Source: Oceanomicrobium pacificus (GTDB lineage Bacteria > Pseudomonadota > Alphaproteobacteria > Rhodobacterales > Rhodobacteraceae). From it: 64,000 nt of DNA. Positions 16,255 to 25,900 of this stretch are shown one piece after another. The first letter of the stretch is position 1. The number at the start of each line of letters is the position of its first letter. A model generated the notes under the pieces. It had not been told where the DNA came from. It did not search any database and saw only the letters and a program-made list of their open reading frames with translations. The stretch is taken from NCBI RefSeq assembly GCF_009833495.1, contig NZ_WUWG01000003.1:186001-250000 (forward strand), given 5' to 3'. Made by a program: the position numbers and the translations under genes.

Positions 16255-17758
16255 GGTCGGCCTCCTCTGCCAGGTTGCCGCCCATCATCAGTCCGATCTT
16301 TTCCACCGACAGGCCCGCGGCGGGCTGTGGCACCGACAGGGCGCCGCCGGCCAGCACGGCGAACGTGTCGGAAATTTCCATCAGTTCGTCGAGATCCTGC
16401 GAGATCACGACCACCGCCGACCCTTGGGCGGCCAGATCGCGGATCGACTGCCTGATCGCGGCCGCGGCGGCGGCATCGACGCCCCATGTGGGCTGGTTGA
16501 CGACGAGCGCGGCAGGCTTTTGCAGCACCTCGCGCCCGATCACATATTTCTGCAGGTTGCCGCCCGACAGCGCCTGCGCGGGCGTGGCTGCGCCCGGCGT
16601 GCGCACGTCGAACCGCTCGATGATGGCGCGGGCGAAGCTGCGCGTGCTCTCGCGGTTGACGAAGCCCAGACTGTCGAGCTTCTGGCGCGACCGTCCGGTC
16701 AGAAAGGCGTTTTCTGTCAGAGACATGGCGGGTGCGGCCGCATGGCCGAGACGTTGTTCAGGCGCGGTCAGGAGCCCGAGAATCCGGCGCCGGTCCGGTC
16801 CGGTCCGCCCGATATGGCGCCCGCTCAGCACGATCATTTCCTCAGCCACCGCGCGTTCGCCTGTGAGCGCCGCCATCAACTCGTCCTGCCCGTTGCCCGC
16901 AACGCCACCGATGCCGAGGATCTCGCCCGCGCGGACCTGGAAGGTGATCCGGTCGAGATCGGTGCCGAACGGTGTCTGCGACGGCAGGCTCAGTTCCATC
17001 ACCCGCAGGATCGGCTCCCCGGGCGAGAAGCTGCGCGCCTTCGGCATCGCCAGTTCACCGCCGATCATCATCTCGGCCAGCGAACGGGCGGTCTCGTCAG
17101 CCGGCGTGCATTCGGCCACGACCTTGCCGCCGCGCAGCACCGTGGCGCGCTGGCAGAGCGTGCGGATCTCGTCGAGCTTGTGGGAGATATAGAGGATCGC
17201 CACGCCTTCGGCGGACAGTTTGCGCAAGGTCTGGAAGAGCGTGTCCACCTCCTGCGGGGTCAGGACGGAGGTCGGCTCGTCCATGATCAGAAGCCGCGGG
17301 TTCTGCAGCAGGCAGCGCACGATCTCTACCCGCTGGCGCTCGCCCACCGACAGATCACCGACCAGCCGGTCGGGGTCTAGGGGCAAGCCATATTCCTGGC
17401 TCACATCGCGGATGCGGGCGGACAATTCGGCACGCGGTGGCGCGTTTTCCATGCCCAACGTGATGTTCTCGGCCACGGTCAGCGCTTCGAAGAGCGAGAA
17501 ATGCTGGAACACCATCGAGACGCCGGCGGCGCGTGCCTCGCCCGGTTTGTGCGGGGCGAACGGGTGGCCGTGCAGCGCCATCCGGCCGCTGTCGGGCCGC
17601 ACCAGACCATAGATCATCTTCACAAGTGTGGATTTGCCGGCGCCATTTTCGCCGAGCAACGCGTGGATCTCACCCGGTTCAATGGTGAAAGAGACGTGAT
17701 CGTTCGCCAGAACGCCCGGATAGGCCTTGGTCAGCCCCTCAATCGTGAGCAGGGTCAA
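16241..17758 (-). CDS. ABC transporter ATP-binding protein with two ATPase domains
   Basis: 505 residues with two fused ABC domains, as in ribose- and nucleoside-type importers. Domain 1 has an intact Walker A (GENGAGKST, about residues 36-44), signature LSVGERQRVEI and Walker B LLIMDEPTS. Domain 2 has the degenerate Walker A normal for this group (GVAGNGQDEL), signature ALSGGNLQKYV and a Walker-B-like ALVVNQPTWGVD, where the usual acidic pair is replaced, so only one site may hydrolyse ATP. Its start lies inside the xdhC coding sequence (20-base overlap), which ties the transporter to xanthine dehydrogenase expression. Confidence 0.92.
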   Translation of the reverse strand: MTLLTIEGLTKAYPGVLANDHVSFTIEPGEIHALLGENGAGKSTLVKMIYGLVRPDSGRMALHGHPFAPHKPGEARAAGVSMVFQHFSLFEALTVAENITLGMENAPPRAELSARIRDVSQEYGLPLDPDRLVGDLSVGERQRVEIVRCLLQNPRLLIMDEPTSVLTPQEVDTLFQTLRKLSAEGVAILYISHKLDEIRTLCQRATVLRGGKVVAECTPADETARSLAEMMIGGELAMPKARSFSPGEPILRVMELSLPSQTPFGTDLDRITFQVRAGEILGIGGVAGNGQDELMAALTGERAVAEEMIVLSGRHIGRTGPDRRRILGLLTAPEQRLGHAAAPAMSLTENAFLTGRSRQKLDSLGFVNRESTRSFARAIIERFDVRTPGAATPAQALSGGNLQKYVIGREVLQKPAALVVNQPTWGVDAAAAAAIRQSIRDLAAQGSAVVVISQDLDELMEISDTFAVLAGGALSVPQPAAGLSVEKIGLMMGGNLAEEADHAEA

Positions 17759-18707
17759 GCAGCGTCTCCTTCACGGATTCTTGTTCTTGTAAGCCGATCT
17801 TTTGTTGCATTGCCAAAAGCTCTGCGGCAACCCCTATCGCGATGGCCATGGGGCGTTTGCCAAGGTTTTTTTGACCGATCGGGCAAATAAGTCGCGCAAT
17901 TGCGGTTTCATCATGCCCCAGATCGCGCAGCCGTTTCTCGAACCGGGCGCGTTTCGTGGCTGATCCGATCAGCCCGACGGACGCCGTCTTGCGCCCCAGC
18001 AGCCTGTGGCAGAGTTCCAGATCCATGCCGTGGCTATAGGTCATGATCAGGTGATGCGCCGTATCGGGCGCAAGGGCTGCGGCATCGGCCGGGTCGTGGG
18101 CGACCAGTTGCGTTGCATGGGCGGGAACAAGGGCGGGGAAGCGCGCCTTGGCATCATCCACCCATGTGACAGCGAAGGGCAGGTCGCTCAGGCAATGGAC
18201 AAGGGCGCGGCCGACATGGCCCGCGCCATAGATCCAGACCGGCACCGCCCCGTCCGCCACGGATTCGCTGAATTGCCCGTCGGCGCGGTGCGGCAGCGGT
18301 CCGTCCGGTGCCTGCTGCGGGTCAGGCGGCCCAGAAACCAGTTGCCGCGTGAACACACCGTCTGCCGGCAGGTCCGGCAACTCGTCCGCCGTGAACCGCT
18401 CCAGGAGCACCCGCACCGATCCGCCGCAGCACTGGCCGAGCGCGGGGCCGAGCGGCTGGCTCAGTTCCTGCCGCGCCCAGGCGCCGCCTTCGCGGATCAT
18501 CTGCCGCGCGCGGTCGGTCACGTCGAGTTCCAGCGCGCCACCGCCGATCGTGCCGGATTGCCCGTCTGCCCAGACGATCATGGCCGCGCCCACGCCGCGC
18601 GGTGCGGAACCGGCGACACTGGTGATGACCGCCCGGACGACGGTGCCGTTGCGGAACACGAGGTCCCGCAGGGGCTGGGTGTCGAACGGGTTGGCGTCGC
18701 GTGTCAT
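17739..18707 (-). CDS. xdhC: Xanthine dehydrogenase accessory protein XdhC
   Basis: 322 residues. XdhC binds the molybdenum cofactor, helps its sulfuration and inserts it into XdhB; it is not part of the mature enzyme. The N-terminal XdhC/CoxI domain has VITSVAGSAPRGVGAAMIV, TIGGGALE and the conserved cysteine pair in GQCCGGSVRVLLERF. The C-terminal half has a Rossmann motif VWIYGAGHVGRALVHCL. It lies 47 bases after xdhB and overlaps the ABC ATPase gene by 20 bases. Confidence 0.92.
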   Translation of the reverse strand: MTRDANPFDTQPLRDLVFRNGTVVRAVITSVAGSAPRGVGAAMIVWADGQSGTIGGGALELDVTDRARQMIREGGAWARQELSQPLGPALGQCCGGSVRVLLERFTADELPDLPADGVFTRQLVSGPPDPQQAPDGPLPHRADGQFSESVADGAVPVWIYGAGHVGRALVHCLSDLPFAVTWVDDAKARFPALVPAHATQLVAHDPADAAALAPDTAHHLIMTYSHGMDLELCHRLLGRKTASVGLIGSATKRARFEKRLRDLGHDETAIARLICPIGQKNLGKRPMAIAIGVAAELLAMQQKIGLQEQESVKETLLDPAHD

Positions 18708-18754
18708 CGGGTCTCAGCCTTGCCGCCGGGCGGCGCGGGGCGTCCTTGGGTGCG

Positions 18755-21049
18755 TCATGGTGCGGTCAGCGCGGTCAGCAGCCGTTCCGCCGTTGCCGGT
18801 GCGTCGAGCGCCGGATAGCGATCTGACCGCGCCTGTGCGAGCGCGTCCGACAGGGCAAGGAACGCCGAAGTGCCGAGCATGAAGGGCGGCTCCCCGACCG
18901 CCTTGGAACGGTAGATCGTCTCTTCGCGGTTGCGCCCCTTGTCCCAGAGCCGGACGGTGAAGCTTTTCGGACGGTCCGAGCAGGCCGGGATCTTGTAGGT
19001 CGACGGCGCGTGGGTGCGCAGGCGTCCCTGATCGTCCCAGACCAGTTCCTCGGTCGTCAGCCAGCCGGCACCCTGCACATATCCGCCCTCCACCTGACCG
19101 ATGTCGATGGCCGGGTTCAGGCTCCGGCCCACATCATGCAGGATATCGGCCTGCAGGATGCGGTTCTCGCCGGTCAGCGTGTCGACAATCACCTCGGTAA
19201 CAGCCGCGCCATAGGCAAAATAGAAGAAGGGCCGGCCCTGTCCCTTGAACCGGTCCCACTTGATCTTGGGCGTGGCATAGAAGCCGGTTGCGGAGAGCTG
19301 AATGCGCGCCTGATAGGCAGACTGCACCAGTTCGGCGAAGGGCAGGGTTTCCGATCCGATCGTCACCATGCCGCCCGCATAGGCGATCTGGTCGGGCTGC
19401 ACCTGCCAGCGTTCGGCGGCAAAGGCGTTCAACCGGTCGCGGATCGTGTCGCAGGCGGCTTTCGCGGCCATGCCGTTCAGGTCCGAACCGGAGGAGGCTG
19501 CGGTGGCCGACGTGTTGGGCACCTTGCCCGTGTCGGTTGCGGTGATGCGCACGGCGTCGAGCGGCTGGCCGAATGCCTCGGCCGCGACCTGCGCGACCTT
19601 GGTGTTGAGCCCCTGACCCATTTCCGTCCCGCCATGGTTCAGGTGGATCGACCCGTCCGTGTAGACATGAACGAGCGCCCCGGCCTGATTGAGGTGCGAC
19701 AGGGTGAAGGAGATGCCGAATTTCACCGGTGTAAGGGCGATCCCGCGTTTCAGGATGGGACTGCCGGCATTGTAGTCGGCGATCTCCTTGCGCCGCGCCG
19801 CATAGTCGGAGGATGCGGCCAGTTCCTCCACCATGTCGGCGATGACGCAATCCTCGACCTCCATATGGTAGGGGGTCGTGACCCGGTCCTTCGATCCGGG
19901 CGGGCCGTAGAAATTGACCCGTCGCACGTTGAGCGGGTCGCGCCCCAGTTCGGCGGCGATATGGTCGATGATCCGTTCCATCCCGACGAGCCCTTGTGGC
20001 CCACCGAACCCGCGAAAGGCTGTGGCCGATTGGGTGTTGGTGCGCAGCCGGTGCGACCGGATGCGGACATTGGGCAGGTAATAGGCATTGTCGGCATGCA
20101 GCATCGCCCGGTCCGCCACCGGCAGGGACAGGTCCTGCGCCCAGCCGCACCGCACGAAATGTTCCACGTCGAGCGCCTCGATCCGGCCCTCCGCGTCGAA
20201 GCCGACCTCGTAGGCGATGCGCAGGTCGTGGCGCTTGCCCGTGATGACCATGTCATCGTCGCGATCATAGCGCATCTTGCAGGGCCGCCCCGTGGCGCGC
20301 GCGGCCACGGCACAGGCCACGGCAAGCGCGTTGCCCTGGCTTTCCTTGCCGCCGAACCCGCCGCCCATCCGGCGCACCGAGACGCGAACGGTGTTGAACG
20401 GCTGGCCAAGCGCTTCGGCCACCTTGTGCTGGATCTCGCTCGGATGCTGGGTGGAGGAGTGGACGAGCATGTCGCCATCCTCGCCCGGTTCGGCGGCGGC
20501 GGCCTGACCCTCAAGGTAGAAATGTTCCTGCCCGCCAATTTCCATCGTGCCCGATAGCCGGTGCGTGGCCTTCGACAGGGCCAGCTCCGCCGCGCCGCGC
20601 GCGAAGGTCAGCGGCGCCTCGAACTGGCTTCCGGCCGCGAGCGCCGCGTCGATGGTCAGGAGCGCGGGCAGGGGCGTGATGTCGACCCGTCCGAGCGTTG
20701 CCGCCTTGCGTGCCGCCAGATGGCTCGTCGCCACGACCAGAAAGACAGGCTGGCCGACATAATGGACTGTGCCGTCCGCCAGAAGCGGTTCGTCATGCAC
20801 CGACGGGGACACGTCATTGGCGGCGGGCAGATCGTCCACCGTCAGCACGGCCACAACGCCGGGCGCTTCTTTCACAGCCTCCAGATCAAGCTTCGTGATC
20901 GTGCCATGCGCGACCTCTGACAGGCCGAAGGCCAGATGCAGGCAGCCTGCCGGAAGGGGCAGGTCGTCTGTATAGCGCGCCGTGCCGGTGACATGGCCGA
21001 CGGCACTGTCGTGGCGGGTCGGTGCGCCGACATGCACTGTCTCGCTCAT
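18755..21049 (-). CDS. xdhB: Xanthine dehydrogenase molybdopterin-binding subunit
   Basis: 764 residues, the large Moco subunit of a two-subunit xanthine dehydrogenase. The start (MSETVHVGAPTRHDSAVGHV) is fixed by an ATGA overlap with xdhA. Residues that separate true xanthine dehydrogenases from other members are present: Glu in GGGFGGKES, Arg in TAFRGFGGPQG, and the catalytic Glu in KAVGEPPFML near the C-terminus. It oxidises hypoxanthine to xanthine and xanthine to urate, passing electrons to the FeS and FAD sites of XdhA. The length fits the Rhodobacter capsulatus type. Confidence 0.96.
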   Translation of the reverse strand: MSETVHVGAPTRHDSAVGHVTGTARYTDDLPLPAGCLHLAFGLSEVAHGTITKLDLEAVKEAPGVVAVLTVDDLPAANDVSPSVHDEPLLADGTVHYVGQPVFLVVATSHLAARKAATLGRVDITPLPALLTIDAALAAGSQFEAPLTFARGAAELALSKATHRLSGTMEIGGQEHFYLEGQAAAAEPGEDGDMLVHSSTQHPSEIQHKVAEALGQPFNTVRVSVRRMGGGFGGKESQGNALAVACAVAARATGRPCKMRYDRDDDMVITGKRHDLRIAYEVGFDAEGRIEALDVEHFVRCGWAQDLSLPVADRAMLHADNAYYLPNVRIRSHRLRTNTQSATAFRGFGGPQGLVGMERIIDHIAAELGRDPLNVRRVNFYGPPGSKDRVTTPYHMEVEDCVIADMVEELAASSDYAARRKEIADYNAGSPILKRGIALTPVKFGISFTLSHLNQAGALVHVYTDGSIHLNHGGTEMGQGLNTKVAQVAAEAFGQPLDAVRITATDTGKVPNTSATAASSGSDLNGMAAKAACDTIRDRLNAFAAERWQVQPDQIAYAGGMVTIGSETLPFAELVQSAYQARIQLSATGFYATPKIKWDRFKGQGRPFFYFAYGAAVTEVIVDTLTGENRILQADILHDVGRSLNPAIDIGQVEGGYVQGAGWLTTEELVWDDQGRLRTHAPSTYKIPACSDRPKSFTVRLWDKGRNREETIYRSKAVGEPPFMLGTSAFLALSDALAQARSDRYPALDAPATAERLLTALTAP

Positions 21050-22461
21050 GCTGCCCCCCGTCCGACGATGCGGGTCTGGCTGAGGGGCAGGCTGTCTTCC
21101 AGCCAGTAGCGTTTCAGCAGGTTTGCCGCCGCCTGCGCGCGGTAGCCGGCAGAGGCCCGCATGTCGCTGATGGGTGTGAAATCCTCCTGCATCGCCTGCA
21201 TGGCTTTTTGCACGGTCTCTTCGGACCAACGCGCGCCCACGAGCGCCGCTTCGGTGGCCGCCGCACGTTTCGGCGTCGCCGCCATGCCGCCGAAGGCCAC
21301 GCGTGCGGCGGTGACGGTGCCGTCCTCGACCGTGACCGAGAAACAGCCGCAGATCGCGGAAATGTCCTGATCGAACCGCTTGGAAATCTTGTAGCACCGC
21401 AACCGGTCGGGCTGGGCGGGGATGAAGATGCTCTCCACGAACTCGCCCGGGCGACGGTCCTGCTTGCCATAGTCAACGAAGAACGTTTCGAGCGGCATGT
21501 CGCGCGTCTCCGCCCCATGGCGAAGCCGCAGCGTTGCGCCGAGCGCGATGAGCGCGGGCGGCCCGTCCCCGATCGGCGAGCCGTTCGCGATGTTCCCGCC
21601 GATTGTTGCGGCGTTGCGCACCTGCGTCGACCCGTAGCGGCGGATCAGTTCGGCGAAATCGGGGTGCCGGTCGACAATGGCGCCGCGCAGTCGGGACAGG
21701 GTGACGCCGGCGCCGACGCGCAAACCGTCCTCCGTTGCGGTGATGGATTGCAGGTCCGTCAACCGGTGCAGGAACACCACCGGTGCGAGCTTGCGCAACT
21801 GCTTGGTGACCCATAGGCCGACATCGGTCGCGCCACCCACGATCACCGCATCAGGATTGTCGGCATACCAGTTGGCGAAACTGTCGACCGAGGCCGGCAG
21901 GAACGCCCCGTCGAGCGCAATGTCTGACCGGTCTTCGGCGGCGTCCGCCAGCCATGCGGCTTCGTCCCACTCCCAGTCCGGTGCGGGCTGGTCGGCCGCG
22001 ACACGCGCGGCCCGAATGATCGGCGCATAGCCCGTGCAGCGGCAGAGATTGCCCGCGAGCACATCATCGAAATCCTGACGGCCGTCACGATGCGCGGTGT
22101 AGAGCGACATGGTGATCCCGGGCGTGCAGAAACCGCACTGGCTGCCATGTTCGGTCACCATGGCCTCCTGCACCGGATGCAGGCGCCCATCATCCGCGGC
22201 CAGCCCCTCGACCGTGCGCACGGCCTTTCCGTGCAGCTGCGGCAGGAAGAGGATGCAGGCATTCATCGCGCGATGCACGAGCCGGCCGTCTTCCAGCGCC
22301 GAAACCGTCACCGTGCAGGCCCCGCAATCGCCTTCGTTGCAGCCTTCCTTGGTCCCGGTGAGGGATTCCGTCTCGCGCAGATAGTCGAGCAGCGTTTCGG
22401 TCGGATCGGCAGGCGCCAGCCGCCGTTCGGTGCCGTTCAGCAGAAATCGGATCTCTCCCAT
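21046..22461 (-). CDS. xdhA: Xanthine dehydrogenase small subunit (2x[2Fe-2S], FAD)
   Basis: 471 residues. The N-terminal ferredoxin-like domain has Cys41, 46, 49 and 69 (EGCNEGDCGACT, NAC) for the first [2Fe-2S]; the helical domain has Cys109, 112, 140 and 142 (QCGFCTPG, NLCRCTGY) for the second. A FAD domain follows (VIVGGATDVGLWVTKQL, then GGNIANGSPIGD) and a CO-dehydrogenase-flavoprotein C-terminal domain. It carries electrons from the Moco subunit to NAD+. The start codon shares one base with the uraH stop (TGATG), and the gene overlaps xdhB by ATGA. Confidence 0.96.
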   Translation of the reverse strand: MGEIRFLLNGTERRLAPADPTETLLDYLRETESLTGTKEGCNEGDCGACTVTVSALEDGRLVHRAMNACILFLPQLHGKAVRTVEGLAADDGRLHPVQEAMVTEHGSQCGFCTPGITMSLYTAHRDGRQDFDDVLAGNLCRCTGYAPIIRAARVAADQPAPDWEWDEAAWLADAAEDRSDIALDGAFLPASVDSFANWYADNPDAVIVGGATDVGLWVTKQLRKLAPVVFLHRLTDLQSITATEDGLRVGAGVTLSRLRGAIVDRHPDFAELIRRYGSTQVRNAATIGGNIANGSPIGDGPPALIALGATLRLRHGAETRDMPLETFFVDYGKQDRRPGEFVESIFIPAQPDRLRCYKISKRFDQDISAICGCFSVTVEDGTVTAARVAFGGMAATPKRAAATEAALVGARWSEETVQKAMQAMQEDFTPISDMRASAGYRAQAAANLLKRYWLEDSLPLSQTRIVGRGAA

Positions 22462-22808
22462 CAGCTGCCCCGATAGGTCGAATAGCCGAAGGGCGAGATC
22501 AGGAGCGGCACATGGTAGTGGCTGTCCTCGGCCATGCCGAAGCGCAGCGGGATATCGTCGAGGAATTTCGGCTCCGGCAGATTGCCCGCGGCACTGTCGA
22601 GATAGGCGCCCGCATGGAACAATAGCTCGTATCGGCCGGGCGCCCAGCTCTCCGCCGTCAGCAGCGGTGCATCGCAGCGCCCGTCCGCATTGGTCACATG
22701 CTCCGACAGGAGTTTCCGTTCCCCGTCAATCTGATAGAGCGAGATCTTCAGGCCCTCGGCCGGTCGTCCGCTGCTCGTGTCCAGCACATGTGTCGTCAGG
22801 CTGCCCAT
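22461..22808 (-). CDS. uraH: 5-hydroxyisourate hydrolase
   Basis: 115 residues of the transthyretin-like family; hydrolyses 5-hydroxyisourate, the product of urate oxidation, to OHCU. The family's catalytic features are present: His7 in THVLD, Arg in ADGRCD, His in [20 protein letters not shown] and the C-terminal Tyr-Arg-Gly-Ser that separates enzymes from transthyretin. It is the first gene of the purine operon. The urate oxidase and OHCU decarboxylase that should act before and after it are not in the window. The promoter must lie in the 126-base gap shared with divergent dnaE. Confidence 0.95.
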   Translation of the reverse strand: MGSLTTHVLDTSSGRPAEGLKISLYQIDGERKLLSEHVTNADGRCDAPLLTAESWAPGRYELLFHAGAYLDSAAGNLPEPKFLDDIPLRFGMAEDSHYHVPLLISPFGYSTYRGS

Positions 22809-22934
22809 TGTTTCCCCGTTTGATTCTCAAGCCATCTATCAGGCACCCTCGCGGCGCGCAGTTCAAGGGCGGGCGGTGCCCAATCGCGCAAAATCCGCGT
22901 TTCCCTTGGACCCGCGGCGCGATAGTTTGGACGC

Positions 22935-25900
22935 ATGAGCAGCCCTGTCCGATTCATCCATTTGCGCACCCATACCGCCTATTCGCTTCTGGAAGGGGCG
23001 ATACAGGTGAAGGCGCTTCCGAAACTCTGCGAAAAGGACGGGATGCCGGCCGTCGCGGTGACCGACAGCGGCAACCTCTTTGCGGCGCTCGAATTTTCGA
23101 CCGTCGCGGCGGAGGCCGGCATCCAGCCGATCGTGGGCTGCGAGTTGAGCCTTGCCTACGAGCAGCCCGAGCCGGGCAAGCCGCCACGTCTTGCTCCCAT
23201 TGTCCTCCTCGCGCAGAACGAGGCCGGCTATGCGCATCTGATGAAGCTCAACAGCTGCAATTTTCTGGAGGACCGGGACCAGATCCCGCATGTCACGCTC
23301 GACCATCTGGCGAAACATCATGAGGGGCTCATCTGCCTGACGGGCGGCGCCGAGGGGCCGGTGGGGCGGTTCCTGCAGGACGGCCAGTCCGAAAAGGCCC
23401 GTGGTTTGATGCAGCGGCTGCAGGCGCTCTTTGGCGACCGGCTCTATGTCGAGGTCCAGCGCCATCCGGGCGACGGCACGCGCCGGACGCCGGCTGAGGC
23501 CGCGACCGAGCCGGGGCTGGTGGCGCTGGCCTATGACCTCGGCCTGCCGCTGGTGGCGACCAACAATGTCCATTTTCCTGTCCGCGACATGTATGACGCG
23601 CATGATGCGCTGATCTGCATTGCCGATGGTGCCTATGTCGACCAGCAGGAACCGCGCCGCCGCCTGACGCCTGAGCATTTTTTCAAGACGCAGGAGGAAA
23701 TGGTCGCGCTGTTCGACGATCTGCCGGAGGCCATTGCCAATACAGTCGAGATCGCGCGCCGCTGTGCTTTCAAGGCCGAGATGCGCGACCCGATCCTGCC
23801 GAAATTTGCAGATGACGAGGTGGAGGAATTGCGGCGGCAGGCGCAAGAAGGGTTGAAGGCGCGGCTCGCCGTCATTCCCCATGCGGCACCGGTCGAGGAT
23901 TATGAAAAGCGGCTCGAATTCGAGCTCGGTATCATCGAGGGCATGGGATTTCCGGGCTATTTCCTGATCGTTGCCGATTTCATCAAATGGGCCAAGGACA
24001 ACAGCATCCCGGTCGGTCCCGGTCGCGGGTCGGGTGCCGGTTCCCTCGTGGCCTATGCGCTGACGATCACCGATCTGGACCCGCTGCGCTATTCGCTGCT
24101 GTTCGAGCGGTTCCTCAACCCCGAACGTGTCTCCATGCCCGATTTCGACATCGATTTCTGCATGGACCGCCGCGAGGAGGTGATCGCCTACGTTCAGGAA
24201 AAATACGGGCGTGATCGCGTGGCCCAGATCATCACCTTCGGCGCGCTCCTGTCGAAGGCCGCGGTGCGCGATGTGGGCCGGGTGCTGCAGATGCCCTACG
24301 GGCAGGTCGACCGCCTGTCCAAGATGATCCCCGTGGAGGGGGTAAAGCCCGTTTCCATCACCCAGGCGCTGGCCGACGAGCCGCGCCTGCGCGAGGAAGC
24401 AAGGGCGGAAGAAGTGGTCGGGCGGATGCTCGATTATGCCGAGAAGCTCGAAGGGCTTCTGCGCAACGCTTCCACCCATGCCGCGGGCGTCGTGATCGGG
24501 GACCGGCCGCTCGACGAGCTTGTGCCGCTCTATCAGGACCCGCGCTCCGACATGCCGGCGACCCAGTTCAACATGAAATGGGTCGAACCGGCGGGGCTGG
24601 TGAAATTCGACTTCCTCGGCCTGAAGACCCTGACCGTGATCCAGAACGCGCTCGATCTTCTGGCGCAGCGCGGGGTGGAGGTCGATATCGGGGCGATCCC
24701 GCTCGACGACAAGCCGACCTATGACCTCTATGCCTCGGCCAAGACCGTGGCCGTGTTCCAGGTGGAGAGCTCGGGCATGCAGGACGCGCTGAGGCAGATG
24801 AAGCCCACCTGTATCGAGGATATCGTCGCCCTCGTGGCGCTCTACCGGCCCGGCCCGATGGAGAATATCCCGAAATATTGCAAGGTGAAGAACGGGCAGG
24901 AGGAGCTGGAGAGCATCCACCCGCTGATCGACCATATCCTTGAGGAAACGCAGGGCATCATCGTCTATCAGGAGCAGGTGATGCAGATCGCGCAGGTCAT
25001 GGCAGGCTATTCGCTCGGCGGCGCCGACCTGCTGCGCCGCGCCATGGGCAAGAAGATCAAGGCCGCGATGGATGCGGAGCGGCCGAAATTCGTAAAAGGC
25101 GCGCAGGAGAACGGGGTCGATCAGGCGAAGGCCACCGAAGTGTTCGACCTGCTGGAGAAATTCGCCAATTACGGGTTCAACAAGTCGCACGCGGCGGCTT
25201 ACGCGGTGGTCAGCTATCAGACCGGCTGGCTGAAGGCGAACCATCCGGTCGAGTTCATGGCCGCGGTGATGAATTGCGATATCCACCTGACCGACAAGCT
25301 GAACGTCTACAAGCGGGAGGTGGACCGGCTGGAGATCGACCTCGTGCCGCCCTGCGTCAACCGGTCGGAGGCCATGTTCTCGGTCCGCGACGGCAAGATT
25401 GTCTATGCGCTGGGCGCGCTGAAGAATGTCGGGGTGGAGGCGATGCGCCTCATCACTGACGCGCGGGCCGACGGGGGGCCGTTTGTCGACCTGTTCGATT
25501 TTGCGCGGCGGGTGGACCTCAAGAAGATCGGCAAGCGCCCGCTGGAGATGCTGGCGCGCGCCGGCGCGTTCGACCAGCTTGACGGCAACCGTTGCAAGGT
25601 GATGCGCAGCCTCGACCAGCTTGTCGCCTATTCCACCGCCACGCATGAGGATCGCAGTTCCGCGCAGACGAGCCTCTTCGGGGATGGCGGAGAGGACCTG
25701 CCCGCCCCGCGCCTGCCGATGCCCGAGGACTGGCTGCCGACCGAACGGCTGTCCGAAGAGCATCAGGCGATCGGTTTCTACCTGTCGGGCCATCCGCTGG
25801 ACGATTATCTGGGGCCGCTGAAGCGGCAGCGTCCGCCGGTGATGACCCTGACGGAACTGACACAGGCCGCGGCCGGCGGTCCGCTCGCCGCCAAGATCGC

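Noticed and set aside
19010-20557. A 515-residue open frame antisense to xdhB
   Set aside because: Codon shadow of a complete enzyme gene, with no recognisable domain.
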